The translations under genes and the position numbers were made by a program. This document shows, one piece after another, positions 13,902 to 22,636 of a DNA stretch of 64,000 nucleotides. The notes beneath the pieces were generated by a model that worked only from the letters and a program-made list of their open reading frames with translations, made no database searches and was not told the DNA's origin. The stretch's first letter is position 1, and each line of letters begins with the position of its first letter. This DNA is from Polymorphospora lycopeni (GTDB taxonomy: Bacteria > Actinomycetota > Actinomycetes > Mycobacteriales > Micromonosporaceae): the NCBI RefSeq assembly GCF_042237075.1, contig NZ_JBCGDC010000024.1, positions 1 through 64,000 of the forward strand, read 5' to 3'.

Positions 13902-16358
13902 ATGATTACCCGCAACTGGTCGATCCGGTCGAAGATCGTGGCCCTGGTCACCGTGCCGCTCGCCGCGCTCCTCGCACTGTGGATTTTCGCCACCACGCTC
14001 ACGGTCGGGCCGGCGCTGAGCCTGCTCAGCGCCCAGTCGCTGCTCAACGACCTGGGCTTCCCCGGCCAGGCCATGGTGTCGGAGCTGCAACGCGAGCGGC
14101 GGCTGTCCCTGGTCTACCTGGCCGGCGACACCGACACCACCGAGCTGGGCCAGCAGCGGGTCAGCACCGACCGGGCGATCGCCGAGTTCCGCCGCCGGGC
14201 CCTGAACCCCGACTTCCGCGCCGGCGTCGACCCCACCCTCAACGCCCGCCTCGGCCAGCTCGCCACCGCCCTCGACACGCTGCCCTCCGGGCGCGGCTTC
14301 ATCGACCGGCGCGACCTGGACCGCACCGGGGCCCTCGGCCTCTACACCAGCACCATCGACGCGGCGTTCCGCACCTTCAGCGCCCTCGCCGCCCTGCCCG
14401 ACGACCAGATCAACAGCGAGGTACGCGCGCTGACGTCGCTCGGCCAGGCCCGCGAGGTGCTCGGCCAGGCCGACGCGCTGCTCGCCGGGGTGTTCACCGC
14501 CGGCCGGTTCGCTGACGGCGAGCACGGCCAGCTCGTGCAGATCCTCGGCACCAAGCGCCACCTCTACGGTGCCGCGGTCGCCGATCTCAACTCCGAGGAC
14601 CGGGCCACCTACCTGCGCCTCGTCGAGGGCGAGACGTTCGTCCGGCTGCAGAACCTGGAGGACCGGCTCATCGCCGAGGGGCGTACCGGCGCGGTCTCCC
14701 CGGTCGACCCGGGCAACTGGGCCGCCACCTACGACTCGGCGCAGGAGCAACTGCGCGACTTCGAGTCGACCGCCTCGACCACGCTGGAGCGGCGCACCGT
14801 GCCGGTCGCCGTCGACATCCTGGTCCGGCTGGCCCTGGCCGCCGTACTCGGGTTGATCGCGGTCGCGATCTCGTTGTTCATCGCGTTGCGGGTCGGCCGG
14901 CAGCTGATCCGTCGGCTGGGCGACCTCCAGGAGTCCGCGCTGGAGATCGCCGACCGGCGGCTGCCGGACGTCGTCACGCGGTTGCGTCGTGGCGAGGACG
15001 TCGACGTCGAGGCCGAGACGCCGGTGCTGGAGTACGGCAACGACGAGATCGGCCGGGTCGGCCGGGCGTTCGACCAGGTGCACCGGCGGGCGGTGCGCTC
15101 CGCGGTCGACGAGGCGGACCTGCGCCGTGGCCTCAACGAGGTCTTCCTCAACATCGCCCGGCGCAGCCAGACGCTGCTGCACCGCCAGCTCGCGCTGCTC
15201 GACAAGATGGAGCGGCGCACCACCAACCCCGACGAGCTGGAAGATCTCTTCCGGGTCGACCACATGGCCACCCGGATGCGGCGGCACGCCGAGGACCTGG
15301 TGATCCTCGCCGGTGCCGTGCCCGGCCGGGGGTGGCGCAACCCGGTTCCGATGATCGACGTGGTGCGCGGTGCGGTGTCCGAGGTGGAGGAGTACGTCCG
15401 CGTCGACGTACACGCCATCCAGCCGGTGTCGGTGGTCGGCCGCGCCGTCGCCGACCTCACCCACCTGCTCGCCGAGCTGATCGAGAACGCGACCTCGTTC
15501 TCCCCGCCGCACACCCGGGTGCAGGTCGCCGGCCAGAAGGTGCCCAACGGCTACGCGATCGAGGTCGAGGACCGTGGCCTCGGCATGGTGCCGGACGCCC
15601 TCGCCGAGGCCAACCGGCGGCTGGCCGAGCCGCCCGACTTCGACCCGGCCAACAGCGCCCGGCTCGGGCTCTTCGTGGTCGCCAAGCTCAGCGCGCGGCA
15701 TGGCATCCGGGTGCAGTTGCGGCCGTCGCCGTACGGCGGGGTGACCGCGGTCGCGCTGCTGCCGACGGAACTCGTCGTCGTCGCCCCCGACGCCCGGGCG
15801 CTGCCCGGCCGGGCCGGGGGACAGCCGGCGGTCGACGTCGACACCATGGAGGTCAAGGCACTGGACCCGGCCCGCCGGCCGAGCCCGATGCTGCTGCCGG
15901 CCGGACCGCCCGCGGCCGCCCCCGCCGAGCCCGAACGGCGGATCCGTACGACGACCCGGCTCACCGCCGTACCGACCCAGCCCTCGCCACGCCGGGAGAT
16001 GCCGGCGCCCACGCCACGGGGTCCGGTGGCGCCGGCGACGCCGGTCGGCGACGACGGGCTGCCCCGCCGGGTCCGCCAGACCAGCCTCGCGCCGCAGCTC
16101 CGGGCCTCCGCGACCGACGACCTGGCCGGCCTCGCCAGCGAGGTGCGCGACCGGTGCCCCGAGGAGGTCCGGGCGAGGATGTCGGCGCTGCAGGCGGGCA
16201 CCGCCCGGGGCCGGCGCGAATCCGAGGGCCTGACGAATCCACCGGCCGGCCAGCCCGGTCCGGTGACCGAATCCCAGCCGGTGCCGCCCGCTCCGGCCGC
16301 CCCCGACGGCGCCGCGGTGCCCGACGGGGCGCCAGCCGATTCCGAAAGGAACGCGTAG
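13902..16358 (+). CDS. cvnA: Conservon protein CvnA, sensor-kinase-like ATPase
   Basis: 818 residues. There is one N-terminal membrane helix (IVALVTVPLAALLALWIFAT), a large extracytoplasmic all-helical nitrate/nitrite-sensing-like region (about 45-300) and a second helix (LALAAVLGLIAVAISLFIAL). A HAMP-like stretch and a GHKL ATPase domain follow. The N-box LAELIENATSFSPP has Asn 529; the G1 box is EVEDRGLGM and the G2 box ARLGLFVVAKL. The H-box region reads LLHRQLALLDKMER without a classical phospho-acceptor context, as in CvnA proteins. The C-terminal 170 residues are a disordered proline-rich tail. It heads the four-gene conservon and its stop overlaps the next GTG. The stimulus is unknown. 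Confidence 0.92.
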   Translation: MITRNWSIRSKIVALVTVPLAALLALWIFATTLTVGPALSLLSAQSLLNDLGFPGQAMVSELQRERRLSLVYLAGDTDTTELGQQRVSTDRAIAEFRRRALNPDFRAGVDPTLNARLGQLATALDTLPSGRGFIDRRDLDRTGALGLYTSTIDAAFRTFSALAALPDDQINSEVRALTSLGQAREVLGQADALLAGVFTAGRFADGEHGQLVQILGTKRHLYGAAVADLNSEDRATYLRLVEGETFVRLQNLEDRLIAEGRTGAVSPVDPGNWAATYDSAQEQLRDFESTASTTLERRTVPVAVDILVRLALAAVLGLIAVAISLFIALRVGRQLIRRLGDLQESALEIADRRLPDVVTRLRRGEDVDVEAETPVLEYGNDEIGRVGRAFDQVHRRAVRSAVDEADLRRGLNEVFLNIARRSQTLLHRQLALLDKMERRTTNPDELEDLFRVDHMATRMRRHAEDLVILAGAVPGRGWRNPVPMIDVVRGAVSEVEEYVRVDVHAIQPVSVVGRAVADLTHLLAELIENATSFSPPHTRVQVAGQKVPNGYAIEVEDRGLGMVPDALAEANRRLAEPPDFDPANSARLGLFVVAKLSARHGIRVQLRPSPYGGVTAVALLPTELVVVAPDARALPGRAGGQPAVDVDTMEVKALDPARRPSPMLLPAGPPAAAPAEPERRIRTTTRLTAVPTQPSPRREMPAPTPRGPVAPATPVGDDGLPRRVRQTSLAPQLRASATDDLAGLASEVRDRCPEEVRARMSALQAGTARGRRESEGLTNPPAGQPGPVTESQPVPPAPAAPDGAAVPDGAPADSERNA

Positions 16359-16786
16359 TGGTGTATCCGCACCCGATCAGGTCTGCCTCGAATCTCGACT
16401 GGCTGCTCGACGATCTCATCGAGCGTGTGCCGTCAGCTTCGCAGGCCGTGGTGCTCTCGGCCGACGGCCTGCTGATGGGCTCGTCGAGCGAGTTGAGCCG
16501 GGAGGACGCCGAGCACCTGTCGGCCATGGCCGCCGGCTTCCAGAGCCTGGCCAAGGGAGCCAGCCGGCACTTCGCCGCCGGCCCGGTCCGCCAGACCGTG
16601 GTGGAGATGGAGTCGGCCTACCTGTTCGTGACCGCCGCGGGGCAGGGCGCCTGCCTGGCGGTGCTCAGCACCGCCGACGCGGACATCGGCCTGATCGCGT
16701 ACGAGATGGCGATGCTGGTTACCCGGGTCGGGCAGAACCTGAGTTCGCCGACCCGGCCACCGGCGGTGCACTCCGATGCGCGGTGA
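16358..16786 (+). CDS. cvnB: Conservon protein CvnB, roadblock/LC7 domain
   Basis: 142 residues. The GTG at 16358 shares its G with the TAG of cvnA and is preceded by AAAGGA. The roadblock/LC7 fold is seen in NLDWLLDDLIERVPSASQAV, VLSADGLLMGSSSELSRED and GQGACLAVLSTADADIGLI. In conservons CvnB acts as a GAP-like or regulatory partner of the CvnD GTPase and binds the CvnA complex at the membrane. It overlaps cvnC by 11 bp. Confidence 0.93.
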   Translation: MVYPHPIRSASNLDWLLDDLIERVPSASQAVVLSADGLLMGSSSELSREDAEHLSAMAAGFQSLAKGASRHFAAGPVRQTVVEMESAYLFVTAAGQGACLAVLSTADADIGLIAYEMAMLVTRVGQNLSSPTRPPAVHSDAR

Positions 16787-17159
16787 CACATCGGACCCGC
16801 ATCACTGGCTCGACGGCGACGCCGGGCCGGTGGTACGGCCGTACACGGTGACCGCCGGCCGGGCCCGCCCGGCCGCTGGCGGGTTCGACGTGGTCGCCTT
16901 CGTGGTCGCGGGTGCGCCGCCGGCCACGGCGGACCCCCGGCTGCAACCCGAGCACCACGCGATTCTCGGCAACTCCCAGCAGCCGATCTCGGTGGCCGAA
17001 CTGGCCGCCCAGGTCGACCTGGCGCTCGGCGTCGTCCGGGTGCTGCTCGGCGACCTGCTCGCCGAGGGGCTGATCGCCATGTACGAGCCGCAGCCGGCGG
17101 CCAACTTCCCCGACGACAAAATTCTCAAGGCGGTGGTCAATGGACTCCGTGCGCTCTGA
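16776..17159 (+). CDS. cvnC: Conservon protein CvnC, DUF742
   Basis: 127 residues, of DUF742: VVRPYTVTAGRARP near the N-terminus, the helical PEHHAILGNSQQPISVAELA segment, and the C-terminal PDDKILKAVVNGLRAL. It is a small winged-helix-like protein of unknown biochemical role that is always found between CvnB and CvnD. It overlaps both neighbours (11 bp with cvnB and 20 bp with cvnD), so translation is tightly coupled. Confidence 0.93.
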   Translation: MRGDTSDPHHWLDGDAGPVVRPYTVTAGRARPAAGGFDVVAFVVAGAPPATADPRLQPEHHAILGNSQQPISVAELAAQVDLALGVVRVLLGDLLAEGLIAMYEPQPAANFPDDKILKAVVNGLRAL

Positions 17160-17742
17160 CCGGCGGGGCACCGGCCCGCGCATCCCGCTCGCGCTGAAGA
17201 TCCTCATCGCGGGTGGTTTCGGGGTGGGCAAGACGACGCTGGTGGGCTCGGTGAGCGAGATCCGGCCGTTGCAGACCGAAGAGGTCCTCACCGACGCGGG
17301 CATCGGCACCGACGACCTGACCGGCGTCGAGGCCAAGAACACGACGACCGTGGCGATGGACTTCGGCCGGATCACCATCAACTCCGACCTCCAGGTCTAT
17401 CTCTTCGGCACGCCCGGGCAGGACCGGTTCTGGTTCCTGTGGGACGAGTTGTCGTTCGGGGCGCTCGGCGCGGTCGTGCTCGCCGACACCCGGCGGCTCG
17501 CCGACTGCTTCCCGTCGGTCGACTACTTCGAGCAGCGGGGTACGCCGTTCGTCGTCGGTGTGAACTGCTTCGAGGGGGCGCAGCGGTTCAGCCCCGATTC
17601 GGTCCGCAACGCCCTGGACCTCGACCCGGAGGTGCCGGTGGTACTCTGCGACGCCCGTGACCGGCAGTCCGGCAAGGCGGTGCTGGTGTCCCTTGTGGAG
17701 TACGTGGCCAGCCGGCGGGGGCATCCGGTCCCGGCGTACTGA
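17140..17742 (+). CDS. cvnD: Conservon protein CvnD, small Ras-like GTPase
   Basis: 200 residues. The P-loop is AGGFGVGKTTLVGS, followed by a switch region with TTTVAMDFGRI, G3 as FGTPGQDRFWFLWDEL and a nucleotide-base motif in the VGVNCFEGAQ region (NKxD replaced by NCFE). It is the conserved CvnD GTPase. In Streptomyces the four Cvn proteins form a membrane-associated complex likened to a eukaryotic G-protein-coupled receptor system, affecting development and antibiotic production. The start lies inside cvnC. Confidence 0.93.
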   Translation: MDSVRSDRRGTGPRIPLALKILIAGGFGVGKTTLVGSVSEIRPLQTEEVLTDAGIGTDDLTGVEAKNTTTVAMDFGRITINSDLQVYLFGTPGQDRFWFLWDELSFGALGAVVLADTRRLADCFPSVDYFEQRGTPFVVGVNCFEGAQRFSPDSVRNALDLDPEVPVVLCDARDRQSGKAVLVSLVEYVASRRGHPVPAY

Positions 17743-17851
17743 CCGTCGGGGCGGGGGCGCGAAGTGATGCTTCCCCGGCGCCCGGCCGCCGGTTCTGGTT
17801 GGATCGTAACCGGGGCCAATGCGGCGGATCAGGCAGAAGACGGAGCTTCGA

Positions 17852-18892
17852 GTGGCTGACAGTGGCGAACTGGTGCATATCGGGTGTTACACCCCGCAGG
17901 GCGGCGGACGCGGCAAGGGTATCGTCGCCGCCCGCCGCGACCCGCGTACCGGCCGGCTCGACATTCTCGGCACGGTCGCGGCCACCCCGTCACCGTCGTT
18001 CCTGACCCGGCACCCCCGGCTGCCGGTGCTCTACGCCGTCGGGGAACTCGACGACGGCGTGGTCACCGCCTGGGGCATCGGGCCGGACGGCGGACTGGCA
18101 CCGCTCGGCAGCCAGCCGACCGGTGGCGCCCACCCCTGCCACCTCGCCGTCTCCGCCGACGGCGGCCACCTGTTCAGCGCCAACTACGGCGGGGGGAGCG
18201 TGGCCGTACACCCGCTGGACCCGGCCGGGGTCCCTGGCCCGCGCTCCGACCTGATCGAGCACCACGGGCACAGCGTCGACCCCGACCGGCAGGCCGAGCC
18301 GCACGTCCACATGGTCTCGCCCGACCCGGACGGCGGCCCGCTGCTCACCGTCGACCTCGGCACCGACGCCGTCTACCGCTACCAGCTCGACCCGGCCACC
18401 GGGCGGCTCGGCTCCTACGGCACCCCGGTGCGGACCTCGCCCGGCACCGGTCCGCGCCACCTCGCCAGGCACCCCGACGGCCGGTTCTTCCTGGTCGGGG
18501 AACTCGGCGCGACGCTCCACGAGTACGGCCCCGATGGCGCCGGCACCGTGCACGAGAGGTCCCGGGTCCCGGCCAGCGAACGCCGCGGCCACGTCCAGCC
18601 CTCGGAGGTCGCCGTACGCGGCGACGGCCGCTTCGTCTACGTGGGCAACCGGGGCGTCGACACGGTGAGCGTGTTCGCGCTGGACACCGCGCAACCGCGG
18701 CTGGTGGCCGAGGTCGGCAGCGGCGGGCACTGGCCCCGGCACCTCGTCGTCACCGGCACCCACCTGTACGTCGCCAACGAGCGTTCGGACACGATCGGCG
18801 TCTTCGCCGTCGACGCGGAGAGCGGGGTGCCGACGCCGCTCGGCGAGCCGGTCCCGGTGCCCAGCCCCACTTGCATACTTACGACCACCTGA
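17852..18892 (+). CDS. Lactonase family protein (6-phosphogluconolactonase type)
   Basis: 346 residues from GTG 17852 with GGAG six bases upstream; an ATG at 17819 is also in frame. It forms a seven-bladed beta-propeller of the YbhE/Pgl family: HIGCYTPQGGGRGKGIV at the start, then repeats such as AVSADGGHLFSANYGGGSV, VRGDGRFVYVGNRGVDTVSV and HLYVANERSDTIGVF. Members hydrolyse 6-phosphogluconolactone in the pentose phosphate pathway, but many actinomycete copies have unknown lactone substrates. No pathway neighbours help here. Confidence 0.85.
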   Translation: MADSGELVHIGCYTPQGGGRGKGIVAARRDPRTGRLDILGTVAATPSPSFLTRHPRLPVLYAVGELDDGVVTAWGIGPDGGLAPLGSQPTGGAHPCHLAVSADGGHLFSANYGGGSVAVHPLDPAGVPGPRSDLIEHHGHSVDPDRQAEPHVHMVSPDPDGGPLLTVDLGTDAVYRYQLDPATGRLGSYGTPVRTSPGTGPRHLARHPDGRFFLVGELGATLHEYGPDGAGTVHERSRVPASERRGHVQPSEVAVRGDGRFVYVGNRGVDTVSVFALDTAQPRLVAEVGSGGHWPRHLVVTGTHLYVANERSDTIGVFAVDAESGVPTPLGEPVPVPSPTCILTTT

Positions 18893-19062
18893 CGGCCGCT
18901 ATGCGTAATAAGTGTGAAGTGTCGTCTCATTCGCCGGTTGGGTGATTGCTGAAACGCCCCGGGATCAGGGTGCTACCAGCGGTTACTGAAATTTCCTCCG
19001 AGGTTCCGCCTCCGTAACTTTCGACCGAACGTACGTGGCAGTCGCCGGGCGGCTTCAGCACT

Positions 19063-20865
19063 ATGGGGACCGTGCCGGGCCGCCATCGCATGCGAAAAAG
19101 CTTCCGTGGAACGAGCGCCATCGCGTCCGCGATGGCGCTCGTCGTCGTAGCCGCCGGAGGTTGGTTCGCCTACCGGACCGTGCTCGGAGCCGACTGCTCC
19201 GGCCGGGTGCCGCTCAACGTCGCCGCCGCACCCGAGATCGCGCCGGTGATCGAGGCCGCCGCGGCCGAGTGGGTCGAGGACGGCGCGGCCGTCGACGGCA
19301 CCTGCGTCGCGGTCACGGTCAGCGGCACCGACTCGGTCGACGTCGCGGCCGCCGTCGCCGGACTGCACGGCATCTCGCTCGCCGGGGTCGGCCGGGCCAG
19401 CGGCACCGCCGTCATGCCCGACGTCTGGGTGCCCGACTCGTCGACCTGGCTGCTGCGGCTGAGCGCGGCCGCGCCCGGATTCGCCCCGACCAACAACGCC
19501 CCGGTGGCCCACAGCCCGGTCGTGGTCGCGATGCCCGAGCCGGTCGCCACCTCGTTCGGCTGGCCCGACAAGCAGCTCACCTGGGCCGACCTGCTCCAGC
19601 AGATCACCACCGGTACCCAGCTGCGGACCGGCATCGTCGAGCCGACCCGGGACTCCGCCGGGCTGTCGCTGCTGCTCGCCGTCGGGGCCGCCGCCAGCGC
19701 CGCCGGCGAGGGCGCCCAGCAGGCCACGACGGCGGCGCTGCGGGCCCTGGCGACCGGCCGCTCCGCACTGCGTCAGGACCTGGTCGCCCGCTTCCCACGG
19801 TCGGCCGACCCGGCCTCCGTCGCCTCCGCGCTGGGCGCCGCCGCGCTCTCCGAGGAGGACGTGATCGCCTACAACGCGGCCCGGCCGCCGATCACGCTCG
19901 CCGCGCTCTACCCGCAGCCGGCGTCGATGGCGCTGGACTACCCGTACGCGATCCTGCCCGGCACCGATCCGGCCCGGGCCGCCGCCGCCGAGGGGCTGTT
20001 CTCGGTGCTCGACACCGCGGCGTTCCGGGACCGGCTCGGCGCCCGTGGACTGCGTGGCCCGGACGGCACCTGGGGCCAGGGCTTCGAGGCGCCGCGCGGG
20101 GCACAGGCCGGACTGCCGTCCCCGCCGTCCGCCGCACCGGGCACGAGCGCGTCACCGGACCCCGGCGGGTCGGCGTTGCCCGGCGCACCGGCCCGCGGCC
20201 CCGATCCGGCGGCGGTCGAGCGCGCCCTGTCCACCTGGACGGCGGTGACCCTGCCCGCGCGCATGCTGGCGGTGATCGACGTGTCGGGATCGATGCTGCA
20301 ACGGGTGCCCACCGCCGGCGGCGCCACCAGGATGCAGGTCACCCTCCAGGCCGCCCAGCGCGGGCTCGGTCTCTTCGACGACTCCTGGGCCGTCGGGCTG
20401 TGGACCTTCTCCACCGAGTTGTCCGGCGGGCGGGACTACCGCGAGGAGCAGCCCGTCGGTCCGCTGAGCAGCCAGCGGAGCAGGCTGCTCAGCTCGCTCA
20501 ACGCCATCACCCCGAAGCCGGACGGCGACACCGGCCTCTACGACACCGTGCTGGCGGCGTACGAGAGCATGCAGGAGGGGTGGGAGCCCGGGCGGGTCAA
20601 CTCCGTCGTCATGCTCACCGACGGTCGCAACGACGACGACAACGGCATCTCGCAGGAGAAGCTGCTCAGCGACCTGCAGGCGCTCGTCGACCCGCGCCGG
20701 CCGATCCAGGTCGTCATCATCGGCATCGGCGACGGGGTGAGCCGCGACGAACTGGACGCGATCACCAAGGTGACCGGGGGTGGCGTCTTCGTCACCGAGG
20801 ACCCGGCGAAGATCGGCGACATCTTCCTCCAGGCGATCGCGCTGCGTCCGGCCGCACCCGGCTGA
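19063..20865 (+). CDS. Solute-binding/von Willebrand A domain fusion protein
   Basis: 600 residues from ATG 19063; an alternative GTG at 19072 would suit a leaderless mRNA. A membrane helix or signal (IASAMALVVVAAGGWFAY) is followed by a substrate-binding-protein-like domain (about 45-345; LNVAAAPEIAPVIEAAAAEW, VVVAMPEPVATSFGWP). A Pro/Ser linker leads to a C-terminal VWA domain. The MIDAS motif DVSGSM is at 406-411, with later TGLYDT and LTDGRNDDDN supplying the remaining metal ligands. It is presumably displayed on the outer face of the membrane and binds a ligand or protein in a metal-dependent way. Such fusions are common but uncharacterised in actinomycetes. Confidence 0.85.
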   Translation: MGTVPGRHRMRKSFRGTSAIASAMALVVVAAGGWFAYRTVLGADCSGRVPLNVAAAPEIAPVIEAAAAEWVEDGAAVDGTCVAVTVSGTDSVDVAAAVAGLHGISLAGVGRASGTAVMPDVWVPDSSTWLLRLSAAAPGFAPTNNAPVAHSPVVVAMPEPVATSFGWPDKQLTWADLLQQITTGTQLRTGIVEPTRDSAGLSLLLAVGAAASAAGEGAQQATTAALRALATGRSALRQDLVARFPRSADPASVASALGAAALSEEDVIAYNAARPPITLAALYPQPASMALDYPYAILPGTDPARAAAAEGLFSVLDTAAFRDRLGARGLRGPDGTWGQGFEAPRGAQAGLPSPPSAAPGTSASPDPGGSALPGAPARGPDPAAVERALSTWTAVTLPARMLAVIDVSGSMLQRVPTAGGATRMQVTLQAAQRGLGLFDDSWAVGLWTFSTELSGGRDYREEQPVGPLSSQRSRLLSSLNAITPKPDGDTGLYDTVLAAYESMQEGWEPGRVNSVVMLTDGRNDDDNGISQEKLLSDLQALVDPRRPIQVVIIGIGDGVSRDELDAITKVTGGGVFVTEDPAKIGDIFLQAIALRPAAPG

Positions 20866-21096
20866 CCTGCGACTCAGCGATGGACGACAATGCCGAATCA
20901 CGTTGAGTGGTGCCGTGGCTGCGATCTGCTCCCGCGGATGAACCTATGGCCGCAATCAAGTGACAGTTTTTTGTCGCAAGGTCTGGACGAGTACCCACGT
21001 AGGCAAAGATGACTGAGTGCCCGGAGCAGCCGGCTCGCGTTCATGAGCCGGGTGATGTTCCGGGTTTTCGTCGACTTCTGACCTGGGGGTGGATTG

Positions 21097-22587
21097 GTGT
21101 CGTCGGCGACGCTTTCGAGCCCCGCCGCGGTCCAGGCGGGCGCCGGGCCGCAGGCCCGGGCCGAATCGCTGCGGATACGGCAGCGGGCGTACATCCGCGC
21201 GATCTTCGTCCTGGACACGGTCGTCCTGGTGCTGGCGGTGCTCGGCGCCTACCTGATCCGGTTCGGCACCTCCGAACCGCGTGGCCGCGGCTCCGACATC
21301 TCCTACCTGATAGTCGGACCCGCCCTGGTGCTCGTGTGGCTGCTCTCGCTCAAGCTGCTGCACTGCTACGACGACCGGGTGCTCGGCTACGGCGCCGACG
21401 AATACCGCCGGGTCACCTCGGCCAGCCTCCGGCTCGCCGCCACCGTGGCGATCGCCGGATACATCGCCGACGTCGGGGTCGCCCGCGGCTTCCTCGCCCT
21501 CTCGTTCGCGCTCGGCATCGCCGGAATGCTGGTGGCCAGGTTCGCCGCCCGCAAACGGCTGCACCGGGCCCGCTCGCGGGGCGCCGGCTGGTCCCGGCAG
21601 GTACTCGTCGTCGGTGACACCGCCCACGTGCTCGAACTCGTGCACACCTTGCGCCGCGAGCCGTACGCCGGCTACGAGGTGGTCGGCGCCTGCATCCCCG
21701 ACGCGCTGCTCGCCCCCGTACCCCAGCGGCTCGGCGACGTACCGGTCGTCGGCTCGTTCCGGGGCATCCCCGACGCCGCCGCCGCGACCGGCGCCGACAC
21801 CGTGGCCGTCACCGCCTCCGGCGAACTCACCGCCACCCGGCTGCGCCGGCTCGGCTGGCAGCTCGAGGGCACCGGCATCGACCTGGTGCTGGCACCGGCG
21901 CTGACCGACGTCGCCGGCCCGCGCATCCACACCCGGCCGGTCGCCGGATTGCCCCTGATCCACGTCGAGGCGCCCGAGTTCCGCGGCGCCCGGAAGTTCA
22001 TCAAGGGCCTGGTCGACCGCTCGTTGTCGCTGATCGCGCTCACCCTGGCGCTGCCCGTACTCGCCGTCATCGCGCTGACCATCAAGCTCGACAGCCGGGG
22101 CCCGGTCATCTTCAAACAGGTCCGGGTCGGGCAGGGCGGCAAGGAGTTCGGCGTCTACAAGTTCCGCACCATGGTGGTCAACGCCGACGCGCTGCTCGCC
22201 AAGCTGGCGGCCAGCAACGAGACCGACGGCCTCATGTTCAAGATGCGCGACGACCCCCGGGTCACCCGGGTCGGCAAGTTCCTGCGCAAGTGGTCGCTCG
22301 ACGAGCTGCCCCAGCTGGCCAACGTGCTCTTCGGGCACATGAGCCTGGTCGGCCCGCGCCCGCCGCTGCCGTCGGAGGTGGCCCGCTACGACGGCGACGT
22401 GGCCCGACGGCTGCTCGTCAAGCCCGGCATGACCGGCCTGTGGCAGGTCAGCGGCCGATCCGACCTGACCTGGGAGGACGGCATCCGCCTCGACCTCTAC
22501 TACGTCGAGAACTGGTCGCTCGCCGCCGACCTCGCCATCCTCTGGAAGACCTTCGGCGCGGTGGTCAACAGCCGCGGCGCCTACTGA
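21097..22587 (+). CDS. Polyprenyl-phosphate sugar-1-phosphate transferase (WbaP/WcaJ type)
   Basis: 496 residues from GTG 21097 with GGGGGTGGA upstream; a TTG one codon earlier is possible. It has four N-terminal membrane helices, a CoA-binding-like central domain (SRQVLVVGDTAHVLELVHTL), a further helix (LIALTLALPVLAVIALTI) and the catalytic sugar-transferase domain. The domain contains SRGPVIFKQVRVGQGGKEF, YKFRTM, WSLDELPQLANVL, SLVGPRPPLPSEV and KPGMTGLWQVSGRS. It would load the first sugar phosphate on undecaprenyl phosphate to start an exopolysaccharide. No other polysaccharide genes are in the window, so it appears isolated or its cluster is elsewhere. The 231 bp before it hold no feature I can name. 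Confidence 0.92.
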   Translation: MSSATLSSPAAVQAGAGPQARAESLRIRQRAYIRAIFVLDTVVLVLAVLGAYLIRFGTSEPRGRGSDISYLIVGPALVLVWLLSLKLLHCYDDRVLGYGADEYRRVTSASLRLAATVAIAGYIADVGVARGFLALSFALGIAGMLVARFAARKRLHRARSRGAGWSRQVLVVGDTAHVLELVHTLRREPYAGYEVVGACIPDALLAPVPQRLGDVPVVGSFRGIPDAAAATGADTVAVTASGELTATRLRRLGWQLEGTGIDLVLAPALTDVAGPRIHTRPVAGLPLIHVEAPEFRGARKFIKGLVDRSLSLIALTLALPVLAVIALTIKLDSRGPVIFKQVRVGQGGKEFGVYKFRTMVVNADALLAKLAASNETDGLMFKMRDDPRVTRVGKFLRKWSLDELPQLANVLFGHMSLVGPRPPLPSEVARYDGDVARRLLVKPGMTGLWQVSGRSDLTWEDGIRLDLYYVENWSLAADLAILWKTFGAVVNSRGAY

Positions 22588-22636
22588 GCCCGCCGCTCCG
22601 CCCCACCCGTCCGGGGATGCGGGGGAGCGGCGGCGG

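Noticed and set aside
13887..15701. 604-codon open frame antisense to cvnA
   Set aside because: Typical high-GC antisense frame, low-complexity composition; the plus-strand conservon gene is certain.
20866..21096. Riboswitch before the sugar transferase
   Set aside because: No known riboswitch consensus could be matched; only weak short hairpins are present.
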